Part shown: one piece after another, positions 55,001-63,040 of the stretch | How the letters are laid out: the number at the start of each line of letters is the position of its first letter | Numbering within the stretch: the stretch's first letter is position 1 | NCBI GenBank assembly: GCA_002049455.2 | Contig: KV918988.1 | Coordinates: forward strand, 62,001-126,000 | DNA length: 64,000 nt | Source: Porphyra umbilicalis | Taxonomy: Eukaryota; Rhodophyta; Bangiophyceae; Bangiales; Bangiaceae | Direction: 5' to 3' | Position numbers and translations under genes: made by a program | The notes under the pieces: generated by a model | The model's input: only the letters and a program-made list of their open reading frames with translations | Databases searched by the model: none | Told to the model about the DNA's origin: nothing

Positions 55001-55827
55001 CGTGTCCAACACTGCGCCACTGGGGGAGTACAGTCAATGTGCTCAATGGCAACGACGTCGAGCGTTGCTAACACAGGAGTAATGTCGATACCAGAGGCCG
55101 AGCGCCGTGCCAGCGCCAGTTGGCGCGCAACCGCTGCCCGGTTCACGCGGATAGCCGTCTGGACAGCCGCACGGCGGCACCGAAGAGCGTGGCGCCTCGT
55201 GAGCTCGAGCACGGAGACGACGATCCGACTGGTCCCAGATTGACAGGGTGCCCCCGCGCCCGACACGGTATCACCGCCTGCGTCCGACGGGGCAACACCA
55301 CCCGCACCCGACGCGGCACCACCGCCCGCCCCCAATGGCGCCGCGCCACCCGCAACCGACACAGCACCACCACCCGCGCCCGACAGGGCAAAACCACCCG
55401 CAACCGACGGGGCAACACCACCCGCACCCGACGCGGCACCACCGCCCGCCCCCAATGGCGCCGCGCCACCCGCAACCGACACAGCACCGCCCCCCGCGCC
55501 CGACAGGGCAACAACACCCGCACCCGACGCGGCAGCACCACCCGCACCCGACGCGGCACCACCCGCAACCGACACAGCACCGCCCCCCGCGCCCGACAGG
55601 GCAACACCACCCGCACCCGACGCGGCACCACGCCCGTGGCCGGTCGGCCCGTCATCGGGCCACTCAAGCAGGTGATCCACTGTGACACATTCCATTACCG
55701 CGTCGTGCAGCGATGGGTGACAGGTCACGACGGGAAACGGGCGCCTCTGCCTCAGTGGAATCTGTCGGTCAGGCAGGAGGAGCGTTGGACGACACCCACA
55801 GTGGTTCACGAGACAAATTGCTTTCAA
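52090..55827 (-). CDS. Enhancer-of-zeste (PRC2) SET-domain histone H3K27 methyltransferase homologue
   Basis: The frame is 1,245 codons. In order: 24-bp repeat-encoded SGAGGxAx units (residues 62-190); a Cys motif LLCRVCLRYACRLHG near 716, as in E(z) before SANT; a SANT-like segment (WTADQVALLRAGS to GQTCRTVTAY, about 845-890); the CXC domain in two parts (CFHVGRCSPEVCRC, CEKYCGC near 960-990; then CATDDCPCFAVDRECDPDAC near 1060-1085); and a SET domain (CRNVQVQLG; GFGVFAAE; GEYVGEL; RYVNHS; GEELFFDYGY). E(z) writes H3K27 methylation in PRC2. The NHS motif is kept, but the following PNC is replaced (RARAS). About 63 residues interrupt the CXC domain and could be an in-frame intron. The true start is uncertain. 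Confidence 0.85.
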   Translation of the reverse strand: MKAICLVNHCGCRPTLLLPDRQIPLRQRRPFPVVTCHPSLHDAVMECVTVDHLLEWPDDGPTGHGRGAASGAGGVALSGAGGGAVSVAGGAASGAGGAAASGAGVVALSGAGGGAVSVAGGAAPLGAGGGAASGAGGVAPSVAGGFALSGAGGGAVSVAGGAAPLGAGGGAASGAGGVAPSDAGGDTVSGAGAPCQSGTSRIVVSVLELTRRHALRCRRAAVQTAIRVNRAAVARQLALARRSASGIDITPVLATLDVVAIEHIDCTPPVAQCWTRASVDVASTLVGDEDTPGRIFGDRWRNGRGEAGGRRRDREHPELPLSSTSELHKEDGDGTWASCLIPPKKPRTERDASPSSSSGGNRSVVPQSSTAERSCSRGTDWHVDSGRLERAGPLSLPVGAVRLTRLPAVEQLPTFTFYVPVRQSWRRVEDVPSQRFVPHMGDQVGSCADAARAALQDRWAGRDDSDGSDASEDGADGLPSDYFHLSSRTRRAATRRGIWSVVKTVGDGAAVVDSLATLLGCNAANVRRTIALIERRARDNETARVEQASTRARLKCLDELTGGVSLAVVLGSGAPPSDPGPLSRTRPVSDASWTRRPLSTCLPVLGALPVHRARACNDAADDATAAGLGPSSRAWAVRQAGAAVAACEEGLRLRADVSVLRELRSALRSPGAGVVAAEASLGGSLLEAVSRHVSTGTPMAVPTMPPPMDTTVLERDTFSRLLCRVCLRYACRLHGLACSEPVPTTPGVVPVHIPPDPNVLASLEAHQRRSGVDHLVAGHEGNPPAAGHGAVVSAQVCGAVSLPAQSSVRLARLAAAIHGAIGVAANACPDCRFDPRRHLRATAEGTDGWTADQVALLRAGSGIVGQHDSCRLAAFVPGQTCRTVTAYIATVGLPEERRRYVTPPLEDAPENDSPRRATGSPRFLSQAVSSQRPRQQGTTLSLSPSDMNDEDGRAADYRPCFHVGRCSPEVCRCARVNIPCEKYCGCARVRWVGTAAPDAATASSPSSGALVSTVGGRHVVDDAGWTTAGGSWAGPLSAFSASQSGPVAARGSRLCSRRVWCSCVAPSRCATDDCPCFAVDRECDPDACGMCGAHLPPSAAADGGCGTRRCRNVQVQLGLRARLVLGKSDTHGFGVFAAERTGTGDFVGEYVGELVPHDEAHARGQVYDAVGVSYLYTLTRDVVLDATRVGSRMRYVNHSRARASLVPKLLSVCGYIRVGMFAARELVPGEELFFDYGYEVTGWQE
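55255..55640. repeat. 24-bp minisatellite inside the E(z)-like frame
   Basis: Units such as CCCGCACCCGACGCGGCACC then ACCG recur about 16 times with variants. They group into larger repeated blocks (GCCCCCAATGGCGCCGCGCC appears twice). In the coding frame the units give eight-residue Gly/Ala/Ser repeats. This part may be polymorphic, or may not belong to the protein if the true start is downstream. Confidence 0.9.
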
Positions 55828-56229
55828 TCCAAATTATGCTGTATTTCACTCTAAGAGAGCAGCGACATGGGCCAATCAAACGGCGTCGTGTGGAAAAGAC
55901 ATGCAGTTGGTCGGTCTCAGACGCATTCCGAGTTGCTGGATGGACACGAACTGAACCTGGATCCACCTTGGCGCCCCTTCCCTCAACCGTCTGGACCCGT
56001 CTCGTCTCGCTACGCGAGTGCGCGCCACAACTTCCAGGCGCGCCCTGCCCCCACCGCCTGCTCCGGTACGTGATTGCCGCCGCAGGCACGGACGTCGCAT
56101 GAACCTGGACGATGCTCGGCAACGGCACACCTTTCCCGCCGAGCGAGGCGCCCTGCGCGCCCGCCCCTGCCTGTGCCGTCAGCGACTTGGCGGTGGCGTC
56201 AAAGGAGCGCGCGGGCGGTACCGTTCACG
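55828..56229. other. Upstream of the E(z)-like gene
   Basis: The promoter of the minus-strand E(z)-like gene is expected here. It contains GGGCCAATCAAACGG at 55867, a CCAAT-box-like word about 40 bases upstream of the frame start. No separate gene is supported. Confidence 0.35.
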
Positions 56230-56815
56230 ACGACGGCGGCACGGCACCAGTCGTCGCCACCTGTGTCGACAACGGGCGGCAGCGTCTGCTCCTGTGGCGC
56301 GCGTGTGCGCGCGCCACGCGAGGATGCGGATGGAGGAGGCGCTCCTGGGGGGCGGGAGCAACACGAGCGCCTTTGACGACGGCGGCGGCACGGCACCAGT
56401 CGTCGCCACCTGTGCCGACAACGGGCGGCAGCGTCTGCTCCTGTGGCGCGCGTGTGCGCGCGCCACGCGAGGATGCGTATGGAGGAGGCGCTCCTGGGGA
56501 GCGGGAGCAACACGAGCGCCTTTGACGACGGCGGCGGCACGGCACCAGTCGTCGCCACCTGTGCCGACAACGGGCGGCAGCGTCTGCTCCTGTGGCGCGC
56601 GTGTGCGCGCGCCACGCGAGGATGCGGATGGAGGAGGCGCTCCTGGGGAGCGGGAGCAACACGAGCGCCTTTGACGACGGCGGCGGCACGGCACCAGTCG
56701 TCGCCACCTGTGCCGACAACGGGCGGCAGCGTCTGCTCCTGTGGCGCGCGTGTGCGCGCGTCACGCGAGGATGCGGATGGGGGAGGCGCTCCTGGGGAGC
56801 GGGAGCAACGCGAGC
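56230..56815. repeat. 149-bp tandem array, four copies
   Basis: The unit begins GACGGCGGCGGCACGGCACC, includes GTCTGCTCCTGTGGCGCGCG, and ends GGGAGCAACACGAGCGCC. Copies are nearly identical over about 590 bases. The last copy has TCACGCGAGG and GGGGGAGG variants and then diverges. Period 149 is not a multiple of three, so the open frames on both strands are unlikely to be one protein. Confidence 0.92.
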
Positions 56816-57141
56816 GCGGTCGTAGCTGGAGGACAACGAGGCAACACAGCTGTGGTGGCTGCAACGGCTGCCGGTGGCGCGACCCTGCCGGTTGTGCGCC
56901 GTGTAGCGGCGGTCGAATGGCGAAGCACCGCTGATAGGGGATGGGTAGTGGACGTTGTCTGGGGAGAGGTGCCTGGTTAAACGTTGGTGATGCGGCGGCT
57001 GAGGGCGACGCGGCAGCGGAGACGGCGGGGGGGGGGGGGGGGGGGGGGCTGAGGGAGCCGTCGGGCAAAGCGACTGTGACGGAACGGCACGACACAACAC
57101 ACTCTTACCCACCCCTCGGGATGGCTATCAACTTCCTCTCG
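56816..57141. other. Intergenic with a long G run
   Basis: A run of about 20 G lies at 57028-57048. The stretch lies downstream of the Cys/His-rich gene (minus strand), so it likely holds that gene's 3' UTR. Confidence 0.45.
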
Positions 57142-58920
57142 TCACGCCGTCCCTGGTGCCTCTTCCTCATCCCCAGAGTCTCCGTCGTCGTCCTTCCCAG
57201 ACTCCTCGTCCTCTCCGTCTTCCTCGTCGTCGACGTCATTGACGCTCCCCGACCTGGTGCCACCGCGACCACCGACAGGTGGACGGCCCGTCCCCCCCGC
57301 CGGCTGGGCTTGGCGGCGAGATATGGAGCCAGCAAGCTCGGCGTCCCACGTTGACTCACCCCCCAGTGACACACCGAGTACCTGCGAGGCCGCCACGTTC
57401 TCGTCGACGTACTTCTTCACCCAGACGGACACGAGGGACAGCAGGTTGCTATTGGAGACGTTGACGCGGCGCGACATGAGCTGCTCAGCCACGTCTGCCG
57501 GGGACACCACGCCGCAGGTGATGTTCATCCCGATGAGGAAGTTGTCGTTGGCCGCATCCACAAACTGCTGCTCGATGTGGGGAAAGGCCGCCGCCTGCTC
57601 CCGCAATGCGCCCCGAAACACCTTGCGTGCTAGCTGTTCCGCCGTGAGCCCGCTGATAGCAGGACACTCGAAGACAACAGCCTTATCATACTTAGCCCTC
57701 TGCCCCACCTTCCACGACTTGTGGAGCGGAGCCGCCGCTGCGGCGACGGGAGCGGCAACGGGAGCAGTCGGCACGCCGTCCCCGGCCCTCCCACGGAGAC
57801 CAGCGAGAGGAGCGGTAGCACGTGGCCCAACGCCCACCCCGTCAGTCGACCCGGCTCCGGTTGCCAGCAGGCGCTGGACGCTGTCGGCAGCGCGCATCGC
57901 ATGGGCGCGCATGAGGCCCGTGTGCTGCTGCTGCATCTGCACGGCGGACCGCGTCGCAAGGTCCGATCCAGAAGCATCTCCAGACGCCCCCACCCCGTGC
58001 CCAGACTGCATTGACGTCGACGATGACGCGCCTCGGCTGCCCCGGCCCGCGGACCCACCACGAGCGTCGACACGACCGCGGACACGGCGACCCGCTGGTG
58101 ACGGTGACGCCGACTGCGGTTGAATCTCGTCCACGTCAGTCGGCCGCCGGCCCGCACCAGCTTCAGTCGGCCGCCGGCCCGCACCAGCTGCGGCCGCCAC
58201 ACCACCCGCGCCACCCCGAACCGCACCCGAACCGGCGGCCGAGCCGCCACGACCCCGACCAATGCGCCTGTCGCGTCCCCGTGCCCGCGACATCGCAGCG
58301 GCTCCCCCTGTTGCTGCGGCCACGGCCGCCCCTACCGCAGTCTCGTCGGGGTTGTCCATGGCGCTGACAATCGCGTCAAAGTGCGAGCGGTTCTCCGCGC
58401 CGTTGGTCGCAGCCGCAATGCCGTTCGCCTCCATGACGTCGGCAGCGGCAACGACGTCCCATCCAACGTCGTGTACGTTAGCGGCCAGCTTCTCCCGAGT
58501 CGCCGCGAGCTCTTGCCCCTCCCGCCACTCCTTCCAACACGCGTCGTGTTGAACACGCACCCACTCGGCCACATCTCTTTCCGAGAGATAAGAGCACTCG
58601 AAATCGGACTTGGTGAGGGCCGGGGCGCCCCGACGACGCGTGATTTTGCCTTTGTTGTCAATGTTGAACCGCGACGGATCCAGCCGCAGGGTGTTCACGC
58701 GGTGGCCGTCCTTGCTGCACTTCGGGCAGTTCTTTTCGAGGTGGGCGCAATCGACCGTGAAGCACCGCCCCTCCTTGTGGTAGGGGTGGCCCGCCGGAAG
58801 GGAGTGGAGGCACGGCCACGACCTGAAGACGCAAGTCCGCTGCGAATGGGACCCCGTCCTCTTGTTCCCATTGTCGTCGGGGCCGAGGTCAAACCCGCAG
58901 AGTAGGCACTTCCCCGTCAT
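57142..58920 (-). CDS. Cys/His-rich protein with acidic C-terminus, unrecognised
   Basis: The frame is 592 codons from MTGKCLLCGFDLGPDDNGNK, chosen because the Cys cluster starts at once; the frame stays open upstream to 59223 with Arg-rich sequence of no clear nature. Residues 5-80 have many Cys and His (CLLCG, SQRTCVF, CLHSLPAGHPYHKEGRC, CAHLEKNCPKCSKDGH), likely zinc-binding. The middle is Ala/Gly/Arg-rich low complexity. A folded-looking part follows (WKVGQRAKYDKAVVFECPAI; LTAEQLARKVFRGALREQAA; NLLSLVSVWVKKYVDENVAA). The end is acidic (VDDEEDGEDEESGKDDD). No family was recognised; a nucleic-acid-binding or transposon-encoded protein is possible. Confidence 0.55.
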   Translation of the reverse strand: MTGKCLLCGFDLGPDDNGNKRTGSHSQRTCVFRSWPCLHSLPAGHPYHKEGRCFTVDCAHLEKNCPKCSKDGHRVNTLRLDPSRFNIDNKGKITRRRGAPALTKSDFECSYLSERDVAEWVRVQHDACWKEWREGQELAATREKLAANVHDVGWDVVAAADVMEANGIAAATNGAENRSHFDAIVSAMDNPDETAVGAAVAAATGGAAAMSRARGRDRRIGRGRGGSAAGSGAVRGGAGGVAAAAGAGRRPTEAGAGRRPTDVDEIQPQSASPSPAGRRVRGRVDARGGSAGRGSRGASSSTSMQSGHGVGASGDASGSDLATRSAVQMQQQHTGLMRAHAMRAADSVQRLLATGAGSTDGVGVGPRATAPLAGLRGRAGDGVPTAPVAAPVAAAAAPLHKSWKVGQRAKYDKAVVFECPAISGLTAEQLARKVFRGALREQAAAFPHIEQQFVDAANDNFLIGMNITCGVVSPADVAEQLMSRRVNVSNSNLLSLVSVWVKKYVDENVAASQVLGVSLGGESTWDAELAGSISRRQAQPAGGTGRPPVGGRGGTRSGSVNDVDDEEDGEDEESGKDDDGDSGDEEEAPGTA

Positions 58921-59223
58921 GTCGCCGGACCGACCACCCGCCCGACGGCGTCGCTCCCGCAGGACCGCCCGCCCCCCTTCCCGAGTGCGTCGCGTACGCC
59001 GGACCGCCCGCCCACTCGCACGACAACCCGACCGCACGACCTCCACGCTGCGTCGATGCTCACGCACCGACCAACCGCTTGTGACGTTCTTATGTGTGTT
59101 GTCCGGCAGCGGGCACCCCCACGGGTCACGGCGCGCGTCCATCTCAGGGCGCCTAGCGCAACAATACAAGACACGCGCGGGGGGGGGGGAGATGGAGGAG
59201 GGAGGGCGACAAAACGCAAACAA

Positions 59224-60351
59224 ACGAAAACAGCAACGCGCACACTCTCGAGGGTGGGGGATGGTGGTGGGGCATTGGCCGGTGCACGCCGCAGCTCGGC
59301 GCAGGGCAGCCGCAATCGCGGCCGGGTTGGAATGTGTGGGGACAACGGCGGCTCGGCCTCATGCCTAGGCCAGTGCCTGCGCCTGCCTCGCACAAAGAAC
59401 GAACGAGGGGCGGGAGCGTGGCAGGTGAACAGCCGTCGGCAAGTGCGCGCGCGGCGCGCGCGATTGCGGTGGCACAGAAAGAGGGCGGCAACCGATGGGA
59501 GCGGTCCGCGGAGCGGGGTGCGCGTTTGCATCCCGGATCCGACAGGGATCGTGACCACGTCGGAACAGTACGGGCCTCAGGTGCTGATCTCATCTCGAGA
59601 CCGCGATCGGACGGCCAGCGATAGTGCCCCGGTGGATCCAGGCACCCGAGGTGACGGGTGTGCGTCCAATGAATGTGCGACAGAACCCTGCATGCCGTAT
59701 CGCGGGACAGCGTCGTCGTACAACCGGGTCGGTCATGTCCCATGTAGCCCCCTTCCGCTAAGATTTGCTCGCTGGAGCTACGGTTCGCACACTGTCGGAG
59801 TGTGCACGAAGTGGAGCACGTTTCCCCTCGGACGGGCCGCCGTGTGCCACTTAAGGCCAACGAAATTTCACGAAATCTGACGACCTGCCTGCGTGGGCGC
59901 TCTGGGGGGGGACTAATGATCTGCATTAGTGGCCAATCCTCATCATGCCGGTCTCTGTTGCACGAAGTGGAGCACGTTTCTCCAGGGACGAGTCCCGGCA
60001 GGCCCTTAATTAGAATCGGTCCACCTGACTAGCGTCGCGGGCCACAGTCGGGGCCGGAATCGGCGATCAGTACGCCAACCACGCGCGACTCACCGCGTCG
60101 GACACGGTATTGGCACTCGCGAGCGTTCCTTCTGTAAGGAAGCGTGCTCGCTGTGGGAAACGTGCCTGCCAGGAATGGCCCGCTGAGGGGGGTAAAACGT
60201 GTTGCACGTTTGGGCGCATACGCGCAGGGCCCATTTTTTAGGGATCTGCCATAGGCTACTTTGTCCGTCCGCGACCACCCCGGATTGCTGATCGTTCAAC
60301 AGTGTCAGTTTTCACGCCCGATTCCAGCCACTGGGCCAGTGTTCACAGGCA
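59224..60351. other. Non-coding region with a direct repeat and a hairpin
   Basis: TGCACGAAGTGGAGCACGTT is repeated directly near 59801 and 59959. A hairpin lies at 60119-60151 (GCGAGCGTTCCTT, four-base loop, AAGGAAGCGTGCTCGC). At 60228-60256 the sequence matches, inverted, the TATGGCAGATCCCTAAAAAA part of the 614-bp tandem unit at 36.9-38.8 kb. No gene is supported. Confidence 0.5.
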
Positions 60352-61774
60352 CTAGTGTCTATTCTACCGGGGGACTCAATTGATCCTTTTCCGCTCATTT
60401 GATCCTCATTTTCAGCGTCTGTTTTCGAGCACTTCCCGTTGTCTGCTGTCCATTCTGACGCCAGGAATGAACTCAGCGTGGTCTGTTTAGCCCTGGGGGA
60501 ACTGGGGTACATCCTGCTAAGCGAAAAAGTCACTTTGGGGCGCCATTTTTGGGGCGCCCTGGGGCGGTTCCCGCCACTCCCAGGGACCTCAAATGCCGCC
60601 CTCTGTCCGCGCTGTGCCCTGTTCTGGATGCGCGCGCGCGCAATATCATCCACCATTGCGTCTGCCCGAGACGTGGGCACGCTTGAACGCCCCCCATGGC
60701 GCCAACCTGCTAGTGTCTGTTGTACGAGGGGGCTCATTTGACCCAGAAACGACTGTTTGATGCTGCTGTCGGCAGGGCTGTCCTGAGGAACCCTTATAGC
60801 GAACGGCGGCTCTGACTGCATAAATGAGCTCAGCGATGCCGTTCTGGCCTCGGGACACCCACTCGAGCTTCAGGTCTCGGCCAATGTACCTCGAGAGGTA
60901 CTGAAGCGTCAACTTTTGAAGCTCCCCAGAGGTCCGTGTTGGAAGAAAGGCAGACCACTGATAGGACGCAGTCTGTCGCTATGAAACACTCCAGAGAGCA
61001 GTAATTCATCAAGTACGGGCTCTTGTACAAAGCAGCATGCCCTGGTGGACCTATTTCCTTCAACTTCTCGCGCTTCTTGACATCTGTTCCCCTGCCTGAG
61101 ATGACAGAACCGGGGCATGAAGAAGGTGAGAAAGTTGGCACGGAGGGCATGCAAGCAGGATGTCGTCATGATAGGGTGGGTCCGAAAGAGTTGTCGGGTG
61201 GTGGGCGAGGGGGGTGGGTCGGGCCGGGCCGGGCCGGGCGGATTCAGGAGGACCTACGGTGGCCACCACCCGCTGTTTCTCGAACACTCGTAGCGCCCAC
61301 TGGTCGGGGCTCCACCACTTCTTGGGGAACCGTGAGCCTCAGCATGGTATGTAAACAACCCCCCTCTTGACTTATGTGTTTATCTCGCGCTGAGAGCGAG
61401 AGAAAAGGGCCGGAGATGGGGCCAACATGGGCCAGTTCATACAGCGTTGCAAGACGAAATCGTCGTTTTTTGTGCTTTTTGAGGGGGGGGGGGGGGGGGC
61501 AGGTCGACGTCGGGCGTGCTAGAATGGACTTTCCTGATACGTTTTTGACGCGCTTCTTTCGTAGCAGGTAAGCTAACGGGGTTTCCTCCCCGCAACACTC
61601 GGGTCCATGCTTGAGATGCTCATGGTCTCACGGGGAAGAGCAACGAAGTGGGTTTGTAGGCCGTGATCACCCATTCTCATATGCAGGATCGCTGGAATCC
61701 CCGATTCTGCAGAAGCTCATTTGATCCTCAGCACAAGCTCATTTGATCCTTTTTTCCGGTAGAATAGACACTAG
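60352..61774. mobile_element. 1.42-kb element with perfect 19-bp terminal inverted repeats
   Basis: The left end is CTAGTGTCTATTCTACCGG and the right end is its exact reverse complement. CTAG at both tips could be a palindromic target duplication, leaving a 15-bp inverted repeat. A diverged direct copy of the left end lies inside at 60710-60744 (CTAGTGTCTGTTGTACGAGG), and CTCATTTGATCC-type words recur near 60395, 60737, 61711 and 61733. Minus-strand frames inside (60646-60912, TLQYLSRYIGRDLKLEWVSR; 60830-61150, KKREKLKEIGPPGHAALYKS) look protein-like and may be a decayed transposase. No family is assigned. Confidence 0.65.
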
Positions 61775-61959
61775 AGTAATTCATGACACGGCATGCACAT
61801 GAAGTGCGGGTCGGTCGGAATTTCAGCCCCCATGACAGAATTATTTCGTCCAAAAGTAGTCTCAGCGGTGGTCGTCGTTGGTGGGTGGGGTGGGGGGCAT
61901 GGGTCGGGTGGGGTGCCGTGATCGCGGCGGGGTCGGGTGGGTGCGGGTAGGGTGGGGGG

Positions 61960-62300
61960 GTATGGGGTGGGAGGGGTGTGGGGTGGGAGGGGTGTGGGGT
62001 GGGAAGGGTGTGGGGTGGGAGGGGTGTGGGGTGGGAGGGGTGTGGGGTGGGAGGGGTGTGGGGTGGGAGGGGTGTGGGGTGGGAGGGGTGTGGGGTGGGA
62101 GGGGTGTGGGGTGGGAGGGGTGTGGGGTGGGAGGGGTGTGGGGTCGGGGGTGTGTGGGTGGGGGGTGTGTGGGGTGGGGGGCGTGTGGGGTGGAGGGGGT
62201 GTGGGGTGGGGGGGTGTCTGGTAAGGTGGGGGGGGGTGGGGTGGGGGGGGTGGGTGGGGGTGGGGTGGGGGGGGTGGGGGGTGTGGGGGGCGTAGGAGGC
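61960..62300. repeat. 16-bp G-rich minisatellite and flanking G-rich DNA
   Basis: GGTGTGGGGTGGGAGG repeats about 11 times from 61964 to 62140, then degrades into GGTGTGGGGTGGGGGG-type sequence. The minus strand reads as His/Pro/Thr-rich frames, which are by-products. The G-run spacing suits G-quadruplex formation. Confidence 0.92.
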
Positions 62301-63040
62301 GGCGCGGGGTGGGTTGGGGTGGTGTGCGTGTGCGTAGGGCGGGGTCGGTAGGGTGTGCAGTGTGTAAGAGGCGAGGCCAGGCGGGTTCGGATGGAGTGGA
62401 TGTGGGTAGGGTCCGGTGGTTGGAGTGTATGGGGTGGGGCATGTGCGGTTGTTGTAGTGGGGTGAGCTGTGCTTGGACATACAGGTGGGCTGGGCTGGGA
62501 TGAACCGGGAAGAGTACACCAGGGTGCTGTGTCGGTATTGGCATGATGAAGGCGCAGTACAGGAGTGTGATGAAGAGTGCTCGCATGAAAAGACACGCGC
62601 GCGTCCTGTCGTCATGGTGGCACTGCCATGTTACTGAATAGTGTCCGGTCTTATAATTCAGAGTGCCCTCCAGGCGCTAGCCGACCACCGGGCACTAGTA
62701 CTGGCATCAATTCGGAGCAGCGGCCGTGGGGGGGGGGCCGAACGCACGTCATCTGGGGGGGGGGGGTCTAGAACGTGGGCTACAAGTCCCACGTGCTGGC
62801 CCCGTGGGGTGTACCAGGTAAATCGGGCCAGATTCGTGGCCTTGTAGCCCCTGCTGAAGCAGGCTACAAGAGACGCGCACACAAGGAAATCGGGTGTGTC
62901 TTCGTCGTTTCGCCGCGTGCCAGGGCCAGTCAGGACGGTTTGTCACACATCAATCTGTGTCGGGCGTCCCTGGACTGCCAGAAGCCACCAGCGTTCAGCA
63001 CGTAGACGCAGAAGCTCTGGGGGTCATACCTCACTTTCTT
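62301..63040. other. Unassigned DNA between G-rich arrays
   Basis: GT-rich sequence to about 62480, then ordinary-looking DNA. Around 62776-62870 there is an inverted similarity (GTGGGCTACAAGTCCCACGT and nearby TGTAGCC/GGCTACA words). No gene is supported. Confidence 0.4.

Noticed and set aside
34790..55875. CCAATCA words as a regulatory network
   Set aside because: They occur at about 30643, 34793, 36585, 41813, 45096, 49750 and 55871. The number is only modestly above what a 7-mer would give by chance, and most have no gene nearby.
61964..62300. Telomeric repeat
   Set aside because: The 16-bp G-rich unit is internal, imperfect and followed by ordinary DNA, so it is a minisatellite rather than a chromosome end.
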